Below are positions 42,638 to 52,478 of a stretch of DNA of 64,000 nucleotides, piece by piece. The notes below the pieces were generated by a model. That model made no database searches. It was not told where the DNA came from and worked only from the letters and a program-made list of their open reading frames with translations. The translations under genes and the position numbers were made by a program. Every line of letters starts with the position of its first letter. The first letter of the stretch is position 1. Source of the DNA: Antitrichia curtipendula (lineage: Eukaryota > Streptophyta > Bryopsida > Hypnales > Leucodontaceae); the NCBI GenBank assembly GCA_951230915.1, contig OX579641.1, positions 10,850,001 through 10,914,000 on the forward strand. Reading direction: 5' to 3'.

Positions 42638-45600
42638 ATGGATATCCAACCTCAGGAGATAGGCGGATCTAGTTCTCCTACAGGTCCGATGCCTGTCGAG
42701 GAGGTCTTTCCCCTATGCGACGACCTTGACGGTGGCGACGGTGGCCCAATAGTTTCCACTCCCAGTCTTCCGCCGCCGGTACAGCTTCACGTTCATCTGC
42801 TTGATGTTGAGTTAGGATGGGGGGATCCGTATGGGGAGGGTCGCGTGCCCTCCTCGGACTCCTGTTGCTCTTCAGTTGGGTCCAACGACTTAGCAGCTAC
42901 TATTACGGTATCTGATGCTAGCACACAGTATTGCACATGCGATCGTGAGGATGTGGATTCTGGTTATCAATCCGACGATGACATCCTCATTTTCTGCTGC
43001 GGTTCATATAGGTTACTTTCAGCGGCATGTCAGTGCGGAGTTTGAGATATACTGTTACATGGACTTGTATAACGACAGATTATATCTTGCATCACGGAAT
43101 GGATATTCTGTAATGACATACCATATAATAGTGTTTGATGTACTTTGTGTCTTAAAATCGACGGGACATTGTTCTGTATTAAGTCCACTTATCCTCTTCC
43201 AGGTGCGTCTCAGGCAATCACCACGTACCACTTCCAGTGGCACTGCCGTGGAGACATTCAACGAGCAGCCTATCATCGGCTCAGATTCAGATGCAGATGA
43301 TTCGCAAGATGATAGCATTCCCGGAGTAGATCCTGGACTTCTTGAAGATGACATCAGGAGGACACAAACTCTGGATACGGTCTGCGTCATCAACAGTTTG
43401 AAGCTCACCACAAACGACCTTTGTCGAATGAAAATACCTTTGTGCAGGTTGGTTCCGATGCCAATGGTTTGACCGACATTAGCGTCGGACTTGACGTTAC
43501 TTGAGAACCGGTTTACCCGGGGATATGAAGAGGGAGCGTGAGTTTTTTACGTCTCTATATCAGATGAGCAAGGGAAGTCAGGGAGCTTCACTGATGAAGA
43601 GAAGAAGGAGTGGGGTCTCATATGGAATTCCGTGAATGATAGCTTCAATGATCATCTCAACTCCCTTCCGGCCTTGAAGCACCTTGTGGACTACAAGTTC
43701 TTTGTCTGTGATGGAAACCATAGACGTATTGCCTGGATGAATCACATCCAGCGACTTCATAGTAGTGAGAAGGACTGGCATATCAGCGTGGATTCCATTA
43801 TCCTCGACACGCGGAATCGTTTCGGGGTGGCAATGCAAGCAATGCACGATATTAATAAGTAAGCCTCTCTTTCCGTCTTTCCCATTTGTGTACATGTATA
43901 TCATCACTCACTACTGTTATTATCTTGAACCAGTAATTTCTTATGTTAACGGTTCACTTTGTGAACTCACCGGTCAGGCACACAGAGAACTCGCACGTGA
44001 AGACAAATCTTGTCCACACGCTATATCGGGTTCAGAAGTATGGTGTTATGGAGATCGAGAAATTCTATGAGTTACTGAGCGCGGAGGAAGTCAAAACCTG
44101 TCAGCTGAGTTTTCGGAAAACTTGGTACAGTATGCCCCTCGACGTATTCACCAGCTTCATATTCAAGGTATGATCTCCTTGATTCTTCATTGATTTTGCT
44201 CATCTTGTTCCACGGCATGAGTCCATGTTGGTGCATTATTTGATATATCCTTCACCATATTTACCTGTATTGTAATTGTGTTTTCATCATTTCAGCAAGA
44301 GATTGCCTCAGCGGCTGATTCTGGTGTACGAAAATACCATGAGGAAGCCCCAGCAGATGATATCACTAATGAGGGGGTGGCAGCGGCTATGAGATCCTCT
44401 ATCAAGGACGCTACAGAGAGACACTACAAAAAGCTCTCGAAGATAGTGGCCGTTGCTAATCCCGCACTCGGTGATGACTGGTTGAAGGAGGTATGACCCA
44501 TTCATTTTCTAATTGACATGAATTGAAATGTATTATATATTTCTTGTATTGAGTTCTCGCTTTCATTTTGCAGATTGAACGGCATTGGAGCCTCTATGCC
44601 GTTCAGGAACTTACGCTAGAGAAGTTGCAACTCATTGCTACAGCCAACGTAGCTCCATCATTTAAAGTGAAGTGGCTCAATTGGATGAATTCCAGTGGTC
44701 CCACTAGAGAGGCACGACGGTTTCCACCCCGCCTAGTAAACGAAGAGAAGTTAGTTGTCTTCCTTGCAAAAGCCTGTTACTATGCTGGGGTATGAGTTTC
44801 CACCCTTATTATTATATTTCAGTTGTTAATTAACAGTATTGTGGGTGTACTCTTCATGTTGCTAGGGATCAATCTGAGCAGGCTTGCTATCTTGGACGTT
44901 TCTACTGTCGCTTACAAAATGGTCCATGTAGATTGAGGAGGCAGCTCTGGAGATGTTCGATTCCATCACCCAGTCGGATAACGTAGCTATTGATATGACC
45001 GTCCCCACTGAGCCTAAGTCACTAGTGGAGTATATTGAGTCGTGGCGGATGAAGCTCTGGGATCACGCCTACACGGGGATATTCAAAGGCGCCGATGCCT
45101 TCAAGAAGTTGGACACCTTTAAGGAGTATAGAGGATCCGACCTCACCGTAAAGCGTGTGATTTACAGGTATTTATACCTAATCTTCACCTTCGATCAAAA
45201 ATATATTTGTGAAGAATGTTTTAGCTGAACTTTAAACTGTTTAGTTGTGTTTACCTCTTTCTCGCAGCCTGGTTGTTTTGGTATCGAGAGAGATGATTTG
45301 GTTCGGCAGGGCTGAACAATTTTCATTCCTTGATAACAGAATATGCAAGGGGTTGTTCATCCAAATGTGGTCTCGGTGCCGAGAGAGAGTAAGTTCGATA
45401 TTCTGTATGCATGGTTTTCTAGTCCCTAATCCAGAACCACCTCACTGTTGAAGATGGCACTGATTGTAATAGAGTCACAGTAATAGGCTTTTATTAACTG
45501 AATGGCTATTTTCTATGGTTATATTGACGTATGCCTTATTTATTTTTGTCACAAAAATCTCTCTCATTGTCAATAGGTATTTCAAGTTTGAGTTGTACGG

Positions 45601-47764
45601 GAAAAAAGCTGTTAAGAAGGAAGACTTGCCGCCTTTTCTGACGACTTGGTTGGACCGATCCTCTCAAGATTGTATGTTCTCCCCAACACAGTTGCAAAAG
45701 TGGACCAGTGCTCATCTACAAGCGTGTCCTTGGTACCTCGAGTGCAACTTTGGCATCACTCCACTCGAGGAGGAGTCTCTTTTTCAGGCAATGAAAGATT
45801 CAGTGGTAGCAGATGCTGAGTTCGATGAGTTTGCTGGATTGGATCCCGAAGCCCGTGCCAAGGCCGTGAAGAGGCGAGAGTTATCTGACAAGAAAAAGGT
45901 GGATAAATTAGAGGAAGCCACAAGAAAGTCCGAGCAAAGCAAGAGGAAGAGACTAGTATTGCAGAGTGAGAAAGACCAGGAGAAAGAGACGAAAAAGCGT
46001 CGCTCAAGGAAAGAGGAGACTCCATTGCCTGAACCAGCTACAAGTGCAGCTGATGGAAACATTACTTCATCCGGATTTTCCCTCACGCAGGAGCGTCTGG
46101 TGCATGGATTGACGCCTACTCATCAAAATCTTCAGCCTGTGCCTGACATCGACGAGTGCGTGCTGAACTTGGCGCTAGGTAGTCTTGACCTAGGCTCACC
46201 GGCTTATGCTGCTGTTCTATCATTTTTGGCAATGGTAAGTGTGATGGGTGCTTTCCCTAGTCTTCCTCTTTCTTACATGAATCCTTGTGTATGGGTGGTG
46301 CACAATTCATTTAAATCAAATAAAAAATGAGTATGTCCCAAACTGTCACTTGAATTGTTGCCAACCGCATTGTGTTTTAATATCATTTCATGTCTATTTC
46401 GCCTTGCAGCATTCCGGTGACAGAACCCGCTCCTTCAATGGAGTCAATGGAACTACCGACGCAGTGGACTTGATGATTGTAGATGTACCGGAAGGACTCC
46501 ATGTTCCTACCATTTCCTGCCCACCTGCTCCCATTCCGAAGTGGAATGAGTTCAAGGACGACTATCTGCTTCCGGTCTTTGACTTTGCACAGGAGTATCT
46601 CCACGACAATGGCGGCCTCCTATTGATGTACCCTGCCCCCTCTCCTCCACACAGAAGTCACATTTTGAGATGTTCACGGGAATACAACTTCCGCATTCTT
46701 GAAACTTATTTTGGCATGAATCACCTTCATTTGACTTCACCAACCGACCCTACAAAGACGGTAAATTTCCATGATGTTCATTGAAAGGTTACTGTTTCAG
46801 TTTGCACCATCTCTCTTCACTCACATTGTTTCTCTATTGCAGACTATGAGGTTTGCCATCTCTCTTCTCGTGAAGGAGTCGGGTCCGAAGACGCTTGGGG
46901 ACTTTCCATTCCAATTTGTTCCGTCCCACGATGCTGTGGGTGTGAACGTTGCTAGGGATGACATTTTGCAGAACTTCTGCAACAAGGAAGACATCACCAT
47001 GAATGGCAACATTCCGTGGCGTGGTCCCCGTGAGAAAGCGAGACAGTTCATGCAGATGTTTGTGGAGGCATGTTCTGCACCAAGGGATGTGGTTGTCGAC
47101 TGCATAGCGGGAACAGGTTTGTCTCTATCCTAAATCGGATTTGCATCATCCAATTTGTATAGGGTCCACTCTCGTTTTAACATCTTTGCCTAACGTGTTA
47201 ACTGGTACATAGGTGCAACCATTCAAGCATGTCGCGCTACGCGCCGCCATGTTCTGGCATTTGAGGAGGATAAGGACATCTTTGATGCCCTCATTGCTCC
47301 AATTCTTCGACCACCTGTAGTTGGTCAAGCACAGCCAGACCCCTCGACGCTAGTTCTCGGTGAATTAGACGATGAAGAAGTAGTGGTCCAGCATGTCGTC
47401 AAAACATCACGATTCAGTAAGTAAGTCATCCATTGAACTCTTCCATTTAGCCACAATGCATCAGTTGTTTTTTTAAACATCTAATATATGGATTATCGTG
47501 TTCTGTAGGCAAGGCCAAGATTTGAGGTTCTTGAAGGCCGTTCCTTTTTTTGCAAATCCTCGATTTTTTCCGAGTCCACCTAAACCGTTTCATCTCCCGG
47601 TGTATGCTGAGGCTCTTTCCCAGGATTTCATTGCCCTAAACCCTCGGCCATCTTCGAGGGCCCATTTGGTAGATCCGCGTGTTCTACAGTTTGTAGATTC
47701 GATTGCAGAAGAGTCAAATTCACATACTTCGGATAGCGAGGGTAGTTCCATGTCAGCCTTTTAG
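42638..47764 (+). CDS. ParB/Srx-like plus permuted N4/N6 DNA-methyltransferase-like fusion protein, about 13 exons
   Basis: Predicted exons: 42638-43011, 43214-43447, about 43586-43858, 43978-44167, 44296-44490, 44574-44789, 44932-45167, 45268-45388, 45587-46234, 46410-46760, 46843-47116, 47213-47420 and 47509-47764. All introns are GT-AG and frame is kept from exon 3 on; the exon 2 to 3 join is uncertain. The product is about 1,190 residues. Residues 1-200 are acidic and Ser-rich. Near residue 244, VCDGNHRRIAW resembles the ParB/sulfiredoxin DGxHR motif. A helical middle follows, then a very basic, charged region at about 700-757 that may be a nuclear signal. In the C-terminus, MIVDVPEG (about 850) sits where motif IV belongs, GGLLLMYP resembles the following strand, PREKARQFMQ resembles motif X, and VVDCIAGTGG with HVLAFEED (about 1,028-1,060) fits motif I and the acidic strand end. 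The order IV-X-I is that of beta-class enzymes. DVPE lacks the usual aromatic, so activity is doubtful. ATG 42638 follows a possible 5' UTR splice acceptor at 42,619. The domain call is inference. Confidence 0.7.
45268..45440. repeat. Satellite-like core motifs inside exon 8 and its downstream intron
   Basis: TCTCGGTGCCGAGAGAGAG at 45,371 matches the satellite palindrome region at 16 of 19 bases. CTGTATGC follows at the same spacing as in the satellite. Over 44 ungapped columns I count 28 identities, concentrated at the two ends. A second partial match, GGTATCGAGAGAGATGAT, lies near 45,281. This may be an old satellite fragment in the gene or chance similarity in a GA-rich stretch. Confidence 0.35.
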
Positions 47765-48329
47765 TTCATGAGCTTCTTTGAGGATGCTGTACATTTGATT
47801 CGGATACAGTTGATTTGTGGCCAAAGTCGCTCTCTTATTTTACAGTAATTGTATGCATTTCACTTCTTATTTGAACGGCGATGCTTCCAAAATTGATGGT
47901 GTGTTATATTCTGAGGCTTCTATAATTTTATCAATTCAATTATCATATCCCACAAAACAACTGATGCATTGTGTATCTTTAATTTTTTGGATCCCTATCC
48001 ACTTTTTGTGATAGGTAGGGCAAGACAGGGAACTCCCTATCAAATCCACGGTCATAGAAGAAGTTACGTACACGGCCATGGGTGTACTCTAAATCCTACC
48101 CTACAACTGTTTTTTTCGATTTTTGATTCCATAACCAAACCTTCTCTTTGTAATTTTGTCCACTTGGTTTTATTCTTTTGTCCTCATTTTCCATCCAAAT
48201 TTTCCTGCCATTGACTTTCATCCACTCTAGCATACTTTCATCCATCTGAAGTTTTCTCTTTCTTAATAATATTTCATCCATTTCACCAAGTCATTTTCGT
48301 TAGTTCTCTCGAACAACTCATCAGTTTCA
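47765..48329. other. 3' flank of the ParB/methyltransferase-like gene, no gene seen
   Basis: AT-rich sequence after the TAG stop at 47,762-47,764. It presumably starts with the 3' UTR, but I see no canonical AATAAA signal close to the stop. Short open frames on both strands have no recognisable content. No repeat structure was noticed apart from the pyrimidine-rich tract that begins at the right end. Confidence 0.5.
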
Positions 48330-48500
48330 TGAGTTCTTTTGAAAAGTTCATCCTTTTCTTCACTTTTTTCCATCTACTTTTTTATCTACTTTTTCATCCA
48401 TTTTTCATTTACTTTTTCATCTACTTTTTCATCCATTTTTCATTTACTTTTTCATCCACTTTTTCATTCACTTTTTCATCTACTTTCATCTATTTCTTCC
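48330..48500. repeat. Pyrimidine-rich simple repeat (TTTTTCATC/TACTTTTTCATC type)
   Basis: Short degenerate units of the form CTACTTTTTCATC and CATTTTTCATTTA recur about a dozen times. The long Phe/Ser/Tyr-rich open frames across it are products of this low-complexity sequence, not genes. Confidence 0.85.
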
Positions 48501-48609
48501 GCTTTTTTTCATCTCACAAATTCACACTTTTAAAATTTTGTGCTCTACGCTCACCAATTCCCACTTCCCGCTCACCGCTCGCCGCTCTATGCTCACATAC
48601 CAGCATTCC

Positions 48610-49385
48610 CCCTAAGAGATAACAACAAGCAAGAGTTAAGATGCAACAAGAAACAAGAAACAACAACTAAGACATAATAAGAAACAAGAAGCAACAACTA
48701 GGACACAAGAAGAAACAAGAAGAAACAACTAGGACACAACAAGAAACAAAAAGCAACAACTACACTAGTAGAAAACGCAGGAATTTTGACAGAATTCTGT
48801 TGATTTGGTCGTGTTGTCCCGGTCACTGTTTTGTTGAAATCAACAAAACAGTGACCGGGACAACACGACCAAATCAACAGAATTCTATCAAAATTCCTGC
48901 GTTTTCTACTAGTGCTAAGACATAACAAGAAACAAGAAGCAACAACTAAGAAACAACAAGAAACAAGAGTTAAGATGCAACAAGAAACAACAACAAACAA
49001 GAGTTAAGATGTAACGAGAAACTACAAGAAACAAGAGTTAAGATGCAACAAAAATAAACAAGAAGCAACAACTAAGACACAATAAGAAACAAGAGTTAAG
49101 ATGCAACAAAAAGAAACAAGAAGTAAAAATTAAAAAACAACAAGAAGAAACAAAAGACAAGAACTAAGAAGAAGAAAGATTTAAAATGCTAGAAAAAGAA
49201 AGAGTTTAAATGCAACAACAAGAAACAAGAAGCATGATTAGAACTAAGAAGCATGATTAGAACTAAGAAGCAACAAGAAAGAAGAGTTAAGATGCAACAA
49301 AAGACAACAACTAAGAAGCAAAAAATAAGAAGCAATAACAAGTATGAGCTAAGAGACAATAAAAGGCAAAGAAGAAGGGCCAAAA
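48610..49385. repeat. Purine/adenine-rich degenerate minisatellite
   Basis: Units resembling ACAAGAAACAAGAAGCAAC, AACTAAGACACAAC and AAGAGTTAAGATGCAAC are shuffled over about 775 bp, with period roughly 15-50 bp. The plus strand is strikingly poor in T, opposite in bias to the preceding pyrimidine tract. A CACTA-type foldback element is inserted in it at 48,763-48,914. Confidence 0.85.
48763..48914. mobile_element. CACTA-type foldback MITE, 152 bp, near-perfect hairpin
   Basis: The element begins CACTAGTAGAAAACGCAGG and ends with the reverse complement, CCTGCGTTTTCTACTAGTG. The two arms pair along nearly the whole length of about 74 bp each, with one mismatch seen (GACAGAATTC against GATAGAATTC) and a very small loop near 48,838. 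It is flanked on both sides by CTA (48,760-48,762 and 48,915-48,917), a 3-bp target duplication as expected for the CACTA (En/Spm) superfamily. It has no coding capacity, so it would depend on a transposase elsewhere. The near identity of the arms suggests a recent insertion. Confidence 0.9.
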
Positions 49386-49395
49386 GAAGTAGTAG

Positions 49396-49508
49396 CTAGG
49401 CTTTCAAGACCCTAAAAAGTGGCGGCTAGGGTTTCAAAACCCTAAAAAAGTGGTGACTAGGTTTCAAAATCCTAAAAAATAGGTGAGTAGGATTTCAAAA
49501 TCTTAAAC
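49396..49508. repeat. Four-copy degenerate tandem repeat of about 32 bp with telomere-like halves
   Basis: Each unit has the form CTAGGGTTTCAAAACCCTAAA followed by an AGTGG-like linker. The best unit pairs TAGGGTTT with AACCCTAA around a short centre, so each unit is a small inverted telomere-type motif. The units decay from left to right (TAGGCTTT, TAGGGTTT, TAGGTTTC, TAGGATTT). Confidence 0.75.
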
Positions 49509-49509
49509 A

Positions 49510-49816
49510 ATGGCTTGTCCAATTTTTTTTTGAATTGCCCAAAACAAAAAAAATGTCACTATCATGGAAGCATGATTGACAATATGACTTAGCGTTCCCC
49601 AAACATATTCCCTACGTTCCCTATGAAGTACTTTGGTGTTCCTAATGGTCATATAGTGTATACTTGTGAAGTAGAAGGCCCAAAAATGACTGACAGTCAT
49701 ATTTTGCAGTTATATTTTTCTTCAAGGTGTTGGCCTTCAAGAATATGACTACAACCAGTCGTCAGTCATCCTCAGTCATATTTTTGTAGTCATAAAATAC
49801 CCGTTTTTTTGTAGTG
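49510..49816. mobile_element. Possible remnant of a CACTA-like element, right end at 49,816
   Basis: The stretch ends CCCGTTTTTTTGTAGTG, the reverse complement of CACTACAAAAAAACGGG, a common style of plant CACTA terminus. Upstream are several copies of GTCATATT and its complement AATATGAC. I could not find a matching left terminus starting CACTAC, so this is either truncated or misassigned. Confidence 0.35.
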
Positions 49817-49829
49817 TTGTTTCTCATTT

Positions 49830-50130
49830 GACAACTTACTTGAAACTTCGTTGATGAACTCTTCCGACGTGGTTGTAATTGTTGTCACGTAAGGTCAGTC
49901 ACTTAATCAATGAGTTGTGCAACTTATTGGCGACTTGTTTTTGACTAAAGTATAACTTGTTTGTGACTCATCTGTGATTTGTTTGCAACTTGACAATGAT
50001 TTCATTGAGACTTATTAGTTATTTATTTAGTGACTCCATTGAGACTTTTTAGTTATTTATTTGTCACTTGTCTATGACTTCATTGCAATTCATCTGTGAC
50101 TCATTTACAACTTGTTTGTGACTTGTAGAA
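49830..50130. repeat. Low-complexity TTGTGACTTGTTTG-type degenerate repeats
   Basis: Variants of ACTTGTTTGTGACTCAT and GACTTCATTG recur throughout. The clearest unit is a 34-bp direct duplication containing CATTGAGACTT and TAGTTATTTATTT, starting at 50,003 and again at 50,037. No coding signal. Confidence 0.7.
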
Positions 50131-50720
50131 TTTGTAGATTTTGAAATCTATCGAATATAAAAATCTACAAACTCTAAAAATCTTAGAATTCTATTAACAA
50201 AATTCATTACATAAATATACAACTAACTACTTATAAATCTTATGTCTCCACTCTAATGGTACTCTTGATGATTGATATGGGACAATTGAAAAATGGCTGT
50301 GGAAATGACTAGAAAACAACTACAAAAAATCTACAAAAAAACTATTGTCATTTTATTATTGCTGTTGTTTCCTAGTAATTTCTTAGTTGTTTTTTGCAAC
50401 TAGAAATTGACCCAATGGATATCATAGAGTGTAGATCAGTTGATACCAACAATGGTGAAGAATATTGGATGGAATATAACTCCATTCATTCTGAATTTGA
50501 ATTATATAGCAACTCTCGTAAACCTACACTTCATTCTACAATTGCTTTGCAATTAAAACAATGTTTAATACTTCATTCTGTGACTACTTTGTGACTAAAA
50601 CAATGAATTAATGATGTCAAACAATGATATCAAATAATGATGTCAAACAATGAAGCAAGATTTGGTGCATATAGAGAGGGCTACAGTCATAGAATAGTTG
50701 TATAGGATACTTAATTGCAT
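50131..50720. other. AT-rich intergenic stretch, nothing recognised
   Basis: It contains several short ATG-initiated open frames without recognisable content and A-rich runs such as ACTACAAAAAATCTACAAAAAAAC. I see no gene, inverted repeat or RNA signature that I can support. Confidence 0.5.
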
Positions 50721-50724
50721 TTAA

Positions 50725-51659
50725 CCCCTAAAGGACCAAACACTGTTTTTTGACAACATAGCGATTTTGGGCAGCTCACTATGACCGGAATTTTTCTTTT
50801 TTTTCTTTGAAATTTTCACATAAGATGTGCCCGAGGAGTAGCTTTAAGGTCCAACAATTTTCGTAACTTTTGACTACATGGTTAAAAAGTTATTGCATGA
50901 TATGTCATTTTCATTGTTCGGCGGGCAGCCGGGGCAGCAAAAAAAACTTCTTTAAAAATCACTTTTAAAAAAAAAAAAAAATTGAAATTGGTTCTTTAGA
51001 TTTATATGTACGTGGGAGGCTTTGAATCATTCCATTCCGATCAATGAGTCAAAAGTTATGAGGATTCTTAGTTTGAGGGTAGTTATGGAATCTCTACTCT
51101 AAAATAAACTTTGAAGTCCTTTATTTAATTCGATTTTCAATATTTTTGAAAAAAAATAAAAACATTGGGTGTAGATTGTTTATTACAACATTACAATTGT
51201 TGGGATTGGCATTTTTCAATTTCATAAATAAATTCTTGACAATTTAGTGTTTTGAATCATTCTCTACCTCTTCCTACTTACTATTTTTTTCCTATATGTT
51301 GTACAATTCCAAATGATCTGAAATTTTTCAAGCATGTAGCCAACTTGCCTTGAAGAATAAATCCAAAGAATAACCATCATTTTGGACATTTTTTCATACA
51401 AATGTGACCTTGTGGAGGGCAGCTGCCCGTTTTTTCGCAGGGACAAAAAAAGGATTTTTTTCAATTCAAACGCTATTATCTTGCAATCCACTTGGTGGAA
51501 AATTCTGAAATTTTTTCTGCATCTTCTTAAACAAGTTTACTACAAGATCCTTTGGCTATAAGTGTCCAAAATTGTTTTTTTTCTAAAATTTGGCACTAGT
51601 ATTAGAAATGGCAGTTTTGGAGTGGTTTTGGTGAAAACATAGTCAAAAACCTTTAGGGG
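50725..51659. mobile_element. Non-autonomous element with TTAA duplications, 935 bp (piggyBac-like)
   Basis: The left end reads TTAA then CCCCTAAAGG, and the right end reads CCTTTAGGGG then TTAA, a 10-bp perfect terminal inverted repeat inside a TTAA target duplication (50,721-50,724 and 51,660-51,663). TTAA duplication and C-rich tips are the hallmark of piggyBac-type elements. The interior is AT-rich, with no transposase. It shares ordered, divergent blocks with the element at 51,868-52,451, including a GCTTTGAATCATTC-like block, an AAGTTATG block and a CAATCC-GGTGGAAA-like block. Confidence 0.75.
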
Positions 51660-51867
51660 TTAAGCCGATTGTGGCGGACACGTTTATTTTCTACATTGAA
51701 TAGGGATTTTAAGGGGACCCATGCTACCTAATTGTCATTACACAATACATAAATATCTACCTTGGTTATACATCAATAATTGCTGAAGTGTTTGGAGGTT
51801 GTACATCATATTTCAAACATCTACAATTTTCCACAATAAGTCTCGTTAATTTTTTGGTCCCCATTAA

Positions 51868-52451
51868 TCCCTAAAGCCCCGCCTGTCCCGTTGGGGGACA
51901 GCTTGGGTTTGGGTAGGTTCCTATTGTCTCAATTTGAAGTGAATTTTTTTTGAGATATTTTGAGGTTGTGTAGCTTTGCAAGAGCTTTGTGGATATATAA
52001 TTTTTGTTTCAATCGGATGCCGGATGAAAAAGTTATGGCACAATAAGCAAGAAATGAAGATTGGCAGGCAGGCCCCCCCAAATTACAAAAAGTCAAAATA
52101 TTTTTTTTGAATATTTTTCCTAAAATATTATGTTTTTACCTATACATAAAGCTTTGATTCATTCTATTTGGACTAGGGATGAGAAAGTTATGGACAATCT
52201 TAGTTTTTCAAGCAATTTAAGCATCTTCTTAATAAAAAACTTTTTGTTCAACTTTTGAATGCTAATATCTTCCAATCTGTATGGTGAAATTTGATGAATT
52301 TTTTTAAAATGATTTCAGACAAGTTAAGTACAAGAGCCAATGGTTAGATTCAAAAAAAAAAAAAAAAAAAATTGATTTCCTTAAGTGAATACAACAAAAG
52401 TGGTAGTTTTGAGTGTTTTTTTGGCATACAACACCCTCGGGACTTTAGGGG
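51868..52451. mobile_element. Second, related TTAA-flanked non-autonomous element, 584 bp
   Basis: The left end reads TTAA then TCCCTAAAG, and the right end reads CTTTAGGGG then TTAA (duplications at 51,864-51,867 and 52,452-52,455). Its interior carries GCTTTGATTCATTC, GAGAAAGTTATGG and CAATCTGTATGGTGAAATTT in the same order as the 935-bp element 200 bp to the left. It is shorter, so one copy is internally deleted relative to the other. No coding capacity. Confidence 0.7.
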
Positions 52452-52478
52452 TTAATATCCCTATTTAGGATAGTGTTT

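Noticed and set aside
43055..43411. 118-codon minus-strand open frame
   Set aside because: Lies opposite the acidic exon 2 and its intron; a shadow frame of the plus-strand gene.
45756..46086. Two minus-strand open frames opposite exon 9
   Set aside because: Shadows of the charged-rich exon; the plus frame joins consistently with its neighbours.
48329..48622. Phe/Ser-rich open frames suggesting membrane proteins
   Set aside because: They translate the TTTTTCATC simple repeat.
48698..49383. Cys/Leu/Val-rich minus-strand open frames suggesting hydrophobic proteins
   Set aside because: They translate the purine-rich minisatellite and the foldback element in reverse.
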